From the NCBI RefSeq assembly GCF_003820355.1, contig NZ_RPOK01000002.1:744001-808000 (forward strand): DNA of 64,000 nucleotides. The letters run 5' to 3'. A model generated the notes under the pieces. That model had not been told where the DNA came from and made no database searches. It saw only the letters and a program-made list of their open reading frames with translations. Shown piece by piece: positions 61,020 through 64,000 of this stretch. Position numbers and translations under genes: made by a program. Numbering within the stretch: the first letter of the stretch is position 1; every line of letters starts with the position of its first letter. Source of the stretch: Paralteromonas sediminis. GTDB taxonomy: Bacteria > Pseudomonadota > Gammaproteobacteria > Enterobacterales > Alteromonadaceae.

Positions 61020-62323
61020 TACATAGCAGGAATATTGTTGGTGTCATGATGCTCCATAAACGTCATGCCACCGACGGGTTTGTATGCGGAAACATCACTT
61101 TGCTTACAGGTATTGGACTTATAAATACCAGTGTAGAAAGGGTTACGTTGCCACATACTCACCTGTTCCATTGATGAGTAGGCAATCACCCCATCAAACA
61201 CCAGGTTAGTCGCTTTTATATTTCCACAATAGGCATCTGCATTCCGTTTATTGAGCGCATATTCGTCAACAAAGCCGGCAAAGTGCGCCAATTCATGGAC
61301 TAGCACACTGTACTCATCGGCGGCATCCAAAAACATCACACCGGTTTGCGCGTTGGCTTTGCCCAGTTGGGCAACGACGATGAGATGTGTCGCTGAACTA
61401 TTTATTAAAGACTCTGAAAGCGGATTGATATCACACCCTAACCGACGCTCGTCATTCCAGTTAACATCACATTCAAGTGGTTTGGAAAACCATATCGGAT
61501 CGGATAAACAGATCCCCAGATCAGAAAAACGTTCGTCTTGCCTGAACTTGTGCACCTGTTTTATAGCCGTCATCATAGATTCAATACCGTTTGCAATAAC
61601 GCCTACTCGCTGGTGACATACCTGTTCGTCAAAAGTGAAGTTGATCGTGTCCTTAATTGCACGTGGCGGTGACGTATTTATCATGTTCAACCGCGCTATG
61701 GCTGGTTCATGTTGAAGGCTTGCGGCTTTTGACAAGAGTTCAATACTGCGTTTTTGCTCACCCCTATCCCACACGATTCTGGCCAATGTGGTTTGACTCC
61801 GCGGATCAAATTCAGCCGCCCTAACCAACCATGGAAACGCCTGTTCATTTTGCTGTTGAATGAGATGCCAATCGGCCAAAGCAACCTGAGCTTCAGGTAA
61901 GCCCGCCTCTGCCGCCTTTTCAAGCCACAATTGTTTTGTTTGTGGATGAGTTTGTAACAGTGCGAATGCATATTGGGCTGCAGCGATATTACTGTTGGCA
62001 GCCATAGACAGCCACTGCAGTGACTGCGGAGCGTCTGGATTAGCCTGGTAACGCTGCCAGGCTGACTCAGCATCACCCGTTGCCAGTAGACGGTCCAACC
62101 AATAGTTAGCATTGGCCTCTAACGCGTTTTGTCGTAACTGCGTGCGAGCACCATCCAGTGCTAACTCAACAGCAAGCCAGTTCAATTGCAGTCGCGCAGA
62201 CGGCGCCAGTTCTCCGTTGAGGTTGAATTTGATACTGTCAGGTGAGTGGCTAACGCTTGAATACAGTGCAATTAGCACAACAACACAAAGCGGGACCGCT
62301 TTGATAGCAAAAGATAACTTCAT
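60827..62323 (-). CDS. Sel1-repeat protein fused to an HExxH metallopeptidase-like domain
   Basis: A 498-aa protein, start at the ATG at 62323 overlapping the nlpI-like stop as TGATG. An N-terminal hydrophobic segment (AVPLCVVVLIALYSS) makes it exported or membrane-anchored. Sel1/TPR-like repeats fill about 70-215 (WLSMAANSNIAAAQYAFALL, WLEKAAEAGLPEAQVALADW, WLVRAAEFDPRSQTTLARIV). The second half has HELAHFAGFVDEY (about 342-354), a zinc-binding HExxHxxG with a following DEY as in M64-type zincins, and several Cys. The last 64 codons lie antisense inside cysZ. I do not know this architecture by name. Confidence 0.75.
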   Translation of the reverse strand: MKLSFAIKAVPLCVVVLIALYSSVSHSPDSIKFNLNGELAPSARLQLNWLAVELALDGARTQLRQNALEANANYWLDRLLATGDAESAWQRYQANPDAPQSLQWLSMAANSNIAAAQYAFALLQTHPQTKQLWLEKAAEAGLPEAQVALADWHLIQQQNEQAFPWLVRAAEFDPRSQTTLARIVWDRGEQKRSIELLSKAASLQHEPAIARLNMINTSPPRAIKDTINFTFDEQVCHQRVGVIANGIESMMTAIKQVHKFRQDERFSDLGICLSDPIWFSKPLECDVNWNDERRLGCDINPLSESLINSSATHLIVVAQLGKANAQTGVMFLDAADEYSVLVHELAHFAGFVDEYALNKRNADAYCGNIKATNLVFDGVIAYSSMEQVSMWQRNPFYTGIYKSNTCKQSDVSAYKPVGGMTFMEHHDTNNIPAMYQSLWRGVLIATSGDRPLVRYLSTNNAVAPQTATGITTRLSSGMNEQILTAIPNETFLIRSDFN

Positions 62324-63228
62324 CACTGGTTCTGAACTTTTCTCGCTTCTCTGACGCGTGCCAGTTCCAATCTTGCATATCTGTGCTCGACGTATTCAAA
62401 CACATTGGTACTCAGAGCAAGCTTAAAATAGCTCAGTGCCTTACCAAAATTTCCCAATGCCTGATGATATTTACCCAGATAAAAATAGGCTTCACATAGT
62501 CTGTAAGTGAGCTGCTGCTGACTAGTAATACCATCTACTAGGCTTATCAATACTTCATTTTCTGTCATTTCACCCAGAAACAAAGATACCAGCCCATTGG
62601 CCCAATGCTGGGGGTCTAACGCCTGTCTATATATGGCCAATTTTTGTTGCGCCTGGATGGGATCAAGCTCCTGAAGCGCGATATAGGCCCAGATTATTCT
62701 GAAGGGGTCAGAGGGGTCTTTTTCTATAAAAGACGCCAAATCATTAACCGCCAATGCTGCTCGCCCGCCATAATACAGGGCAATACCTCTATTGAGCAGA
62801 GCGAAGTCGTACTCAGGATCAATCTCCAGTGTTGAATCAAATGCTTCGTAAGCCTGCTCAAATTCACTGCGCTGTATATAGTGTACTCCCAGCGAGTTAT
62901 ATACAGCCGCCATATCTGGCTTCAGCTCTAATGCCTGGTTAAAATCAAAACTTGCTAAACCGGTGAGCCCAACACTGTCATAAAGTAGGCCCCGTTGATA
63001 GTGCAGCTCTGCTTTATCTTCAGCATTAAGGTCTTGCTGTTGCAGAATGAATGAATATCGCGCAATCGCCATTTGCGCGCGCGGATCAACGGGCGCGGGT
63101 TCGGCGAGTAGTAGATTACCCATCTGGGATTGAGATGGCCGCTTTGCCGTTGCTTCAGGTGTTGTCGTGCAACCTGACAACAGGCTACAAGATAAAAAAA
63201 GGCCGCAAACCAAGGGTCTAAGAGACAT
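62323..63228 (-). CDS. NlpI-like TPR lipoprotein
   Basis: A 301-aa outer-membrane lipoprotein; lipobox LLSGC at residues 16-20. TPR units run from about 75 to 180 (AELHYQRGLLYDSVGLTGLA, AAVYNSLGVHYIQRSEFEQA, DFALLNRGIALYYGGRAALA), followed by the NlpI-type C-terminal helices with YRLCEAYFYLGKYHQ. E. coli NlpI is an adaptor for peptidoglycan hydrolases and the Prc protease. Coupled by a TGATG overlap to the following Sel1-metallopeptidase gene, an odd partner. Confidence 0.88.
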   Translation of the reverse strand: MSLRPLVCGLFLSCSLLSGCTTTPEATAKRPSQSQMGNLLLAEPAPVDPRAQMAIARYSFILQQQDLNAEDKAELHYQRGLLYDSVGLTGLASFDFNQALELKPDMAAVYNSLGVHYIQRSEFEQAYEAFDSTLEIDPEYDFALLNRGIALYYGGRAALAVNDLASFIEKDPSDPFRIIWAYIALQELDPIQAQQKLAIYRQALDPQHWANGLVSLFLGEMTENEVLISLVDGITSQQQLTYRLCEAYFYLGKYHQALGNFGKALSYFKLALSTNVFEYVEHRYARLELARVREARKVQNQ

Positions 63229-63309
63229 TTACACCTACGTGATTTTACAATTGAGACTATGAGTCTACCTTATTCCATGACGCGAAGGTACCTTTTGCAA
63301 GGTGTAAGT

Positions 63310-64000
63310 CTATTGCATTTTAAAAATCAAGCGGGCTTGCTTTCTAGCATCAATGATGCCGTATTGCTGTTTTAATTGCTTAAGAAGCGTTGCATTTTCA
63401 AGTAAAAACGCGTCTAAATCTGCCAGTAATTCGGGAAAGTGAACCGTCGTCAAATGAAAAGCAACCACATCATGAGGTAAAAAAGGCGACATGCGAATAT
63501 CAGTAAAATCAGGGTGGTTTTTTTTGTGCCATTCAACAACTGAATATTCCAGATCGGTCACCTGTGCTCGTTTTGATACCACGAGACGCAATGCCGCCAC
63601 CGCGTCTGTAGTTTCCAGTAACATGATGTCACCCCTGTCGATTCTGCTCTGCCAGAAAACAGGCGAAAAACCTGATGGAACACTCAAACGCTCCACGTCA
63701 TCTATGCGCAAATTATAATCAGAGGTATGCACGAATGATGCACCTAAAACTTCGTAAAACGCGTTGCTATAGTGCTTTTTTACACCTTTAAATTGCTGAT
63801 TAAACCACTTAGGATTATCTGGAAATACAAAGTCGATACTGCCTGCTAACAGCGCTTTGTGAAGCCGTTTAATAGGCAAAGCAACATATTCGAATTCTAT
63901 TTGTCGGTCTGCTGCATATAACTCTAGTAGGCGCCAGATCGCTCCGCGTTCTACCTCATTGTCGAAATCATAATGTGGCAGATAGGCGATATCCTGAGCG
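63310..64000 (-). CDS. Extracellular solute-binding protein-like (5' partial)
   Basis: The frame is open to the end of the window, so the start lies beyond 64000. The visible 230 residues resemble a periplasmic binding fold of the amino-acid transporter type (SBP_bac_3): YVALPIKRLHKALLAGSIDFVFPDNP, then two-domain crossover segments and an all-helical end. No ABC permease genes are in the window. Orphan proteins like this are common in Alteromonadales and may act as sensors or enzymes; ligand unknown. Confidence 0.6.
   Translation of the reverse strand, partial: AQDIAYLPHYDFDNEVERGAIWRLLELYAADRQIEFEYVALPIKRLHKALLAGSIDFVFPDNPKWFNQQFKGVKKHYSNAFYEVLGASFVHTSDYNLRIDDVERLSVPSGFSPVFWQSRIDRGDIMLLETTDAVAALRLVVSKRAQVTDLEYSVVEWHKKNHPDFTDIRMSPFLPHDVVAFHLTTVHFPELLADLDAFLLENATLLKQLKQQYGIIDARKQARLIFKMQ

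Overview
The window reads as the chromosome of a marine, Gram-negative gammaproteobacterium, most likely of the Alteromonadaceae (Alteromonas and relatives). The basis is an E. coli-like sdhCDAB-sucAB-sucCD block divergent from gltA, an msbA-lpxK-ycaR-kdsB lipopolysaccharide block, zipA/ligA/smc, a VF530-family protein, and two large TonB-dependent receptors beside a pullulanase and a tandem pair of tryptophan-halogenase-family genes. The genus is inferred from gene content and order; I could not run a search.

Layout. 1-3.1 kb: the end of an SGNH-type hydrolase, a small membrane protein and an Old Yellow Enzyme-type oxidoreductase. 3.1-17 kb: an alpha-glucan/nutrient uptake region. A TonB receptor and a lipoprotein pullulanase with three C-terminal repeats lie on the minus strand. 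Divergent from them are a second TonB receptor and two flavin halogenase-family genes. The intergenic region between the receptors carries two copies, in opposite orientation, of a 15-bp LacI-type operator-like sequence. 17-23.4 kb: a glutamine amidotransferase, then a scarred accessory patch. It holds one intact and one decayed IS5-family element, an orphan IS end, a 5'-truncated Rhs toxin tail with a phospholipase A2-like HD motif, an overlapping secreted candidate immunity protein, and a secreted orphan protein. 23.4-35.4 kb: VF530, then the TCA cycle genes sucDC, sucBA and sdhBADC, all on the minus strand, with gltA facing away.

35.8-36.4 kb holds the find I rate highest. Three genes too short for ordinary gene calling lie head to tail on the minus strand: two double-glycine-leader peptides (51 and 58 aa), both with GxxxG motifs as in two-peptide class IIb bacteriocins, and a 42-aa cationic single-span membrane peptide that could be their immunity protein. 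Each has its own ribosome binding site. No exporter is nearby.

36.5-48 kb: GDP-mannose synthesis (phosphomannomutase and ManC), a glutathionyl-hydroquinone reductase, L-2-hydroxyglutarate oxidase, TcdA, small hypotheticals, an Asp/Glu racemase, RimO, a secreted Kelch protein, KdsB and YcaR. 48-64 kb: LpxK, MsbA, ComEC, a DUF2062 protein, LigA, ZipA, SMC and CysZ. These are followed by a Sel1-repeat protein fused to an HExxH metallopeptidase-like domain, an NlpI-like lipoprotein and a solute-binding-protein-like gene cut by the window edge. I saw no tRNA, rRNA or CRISPR array.
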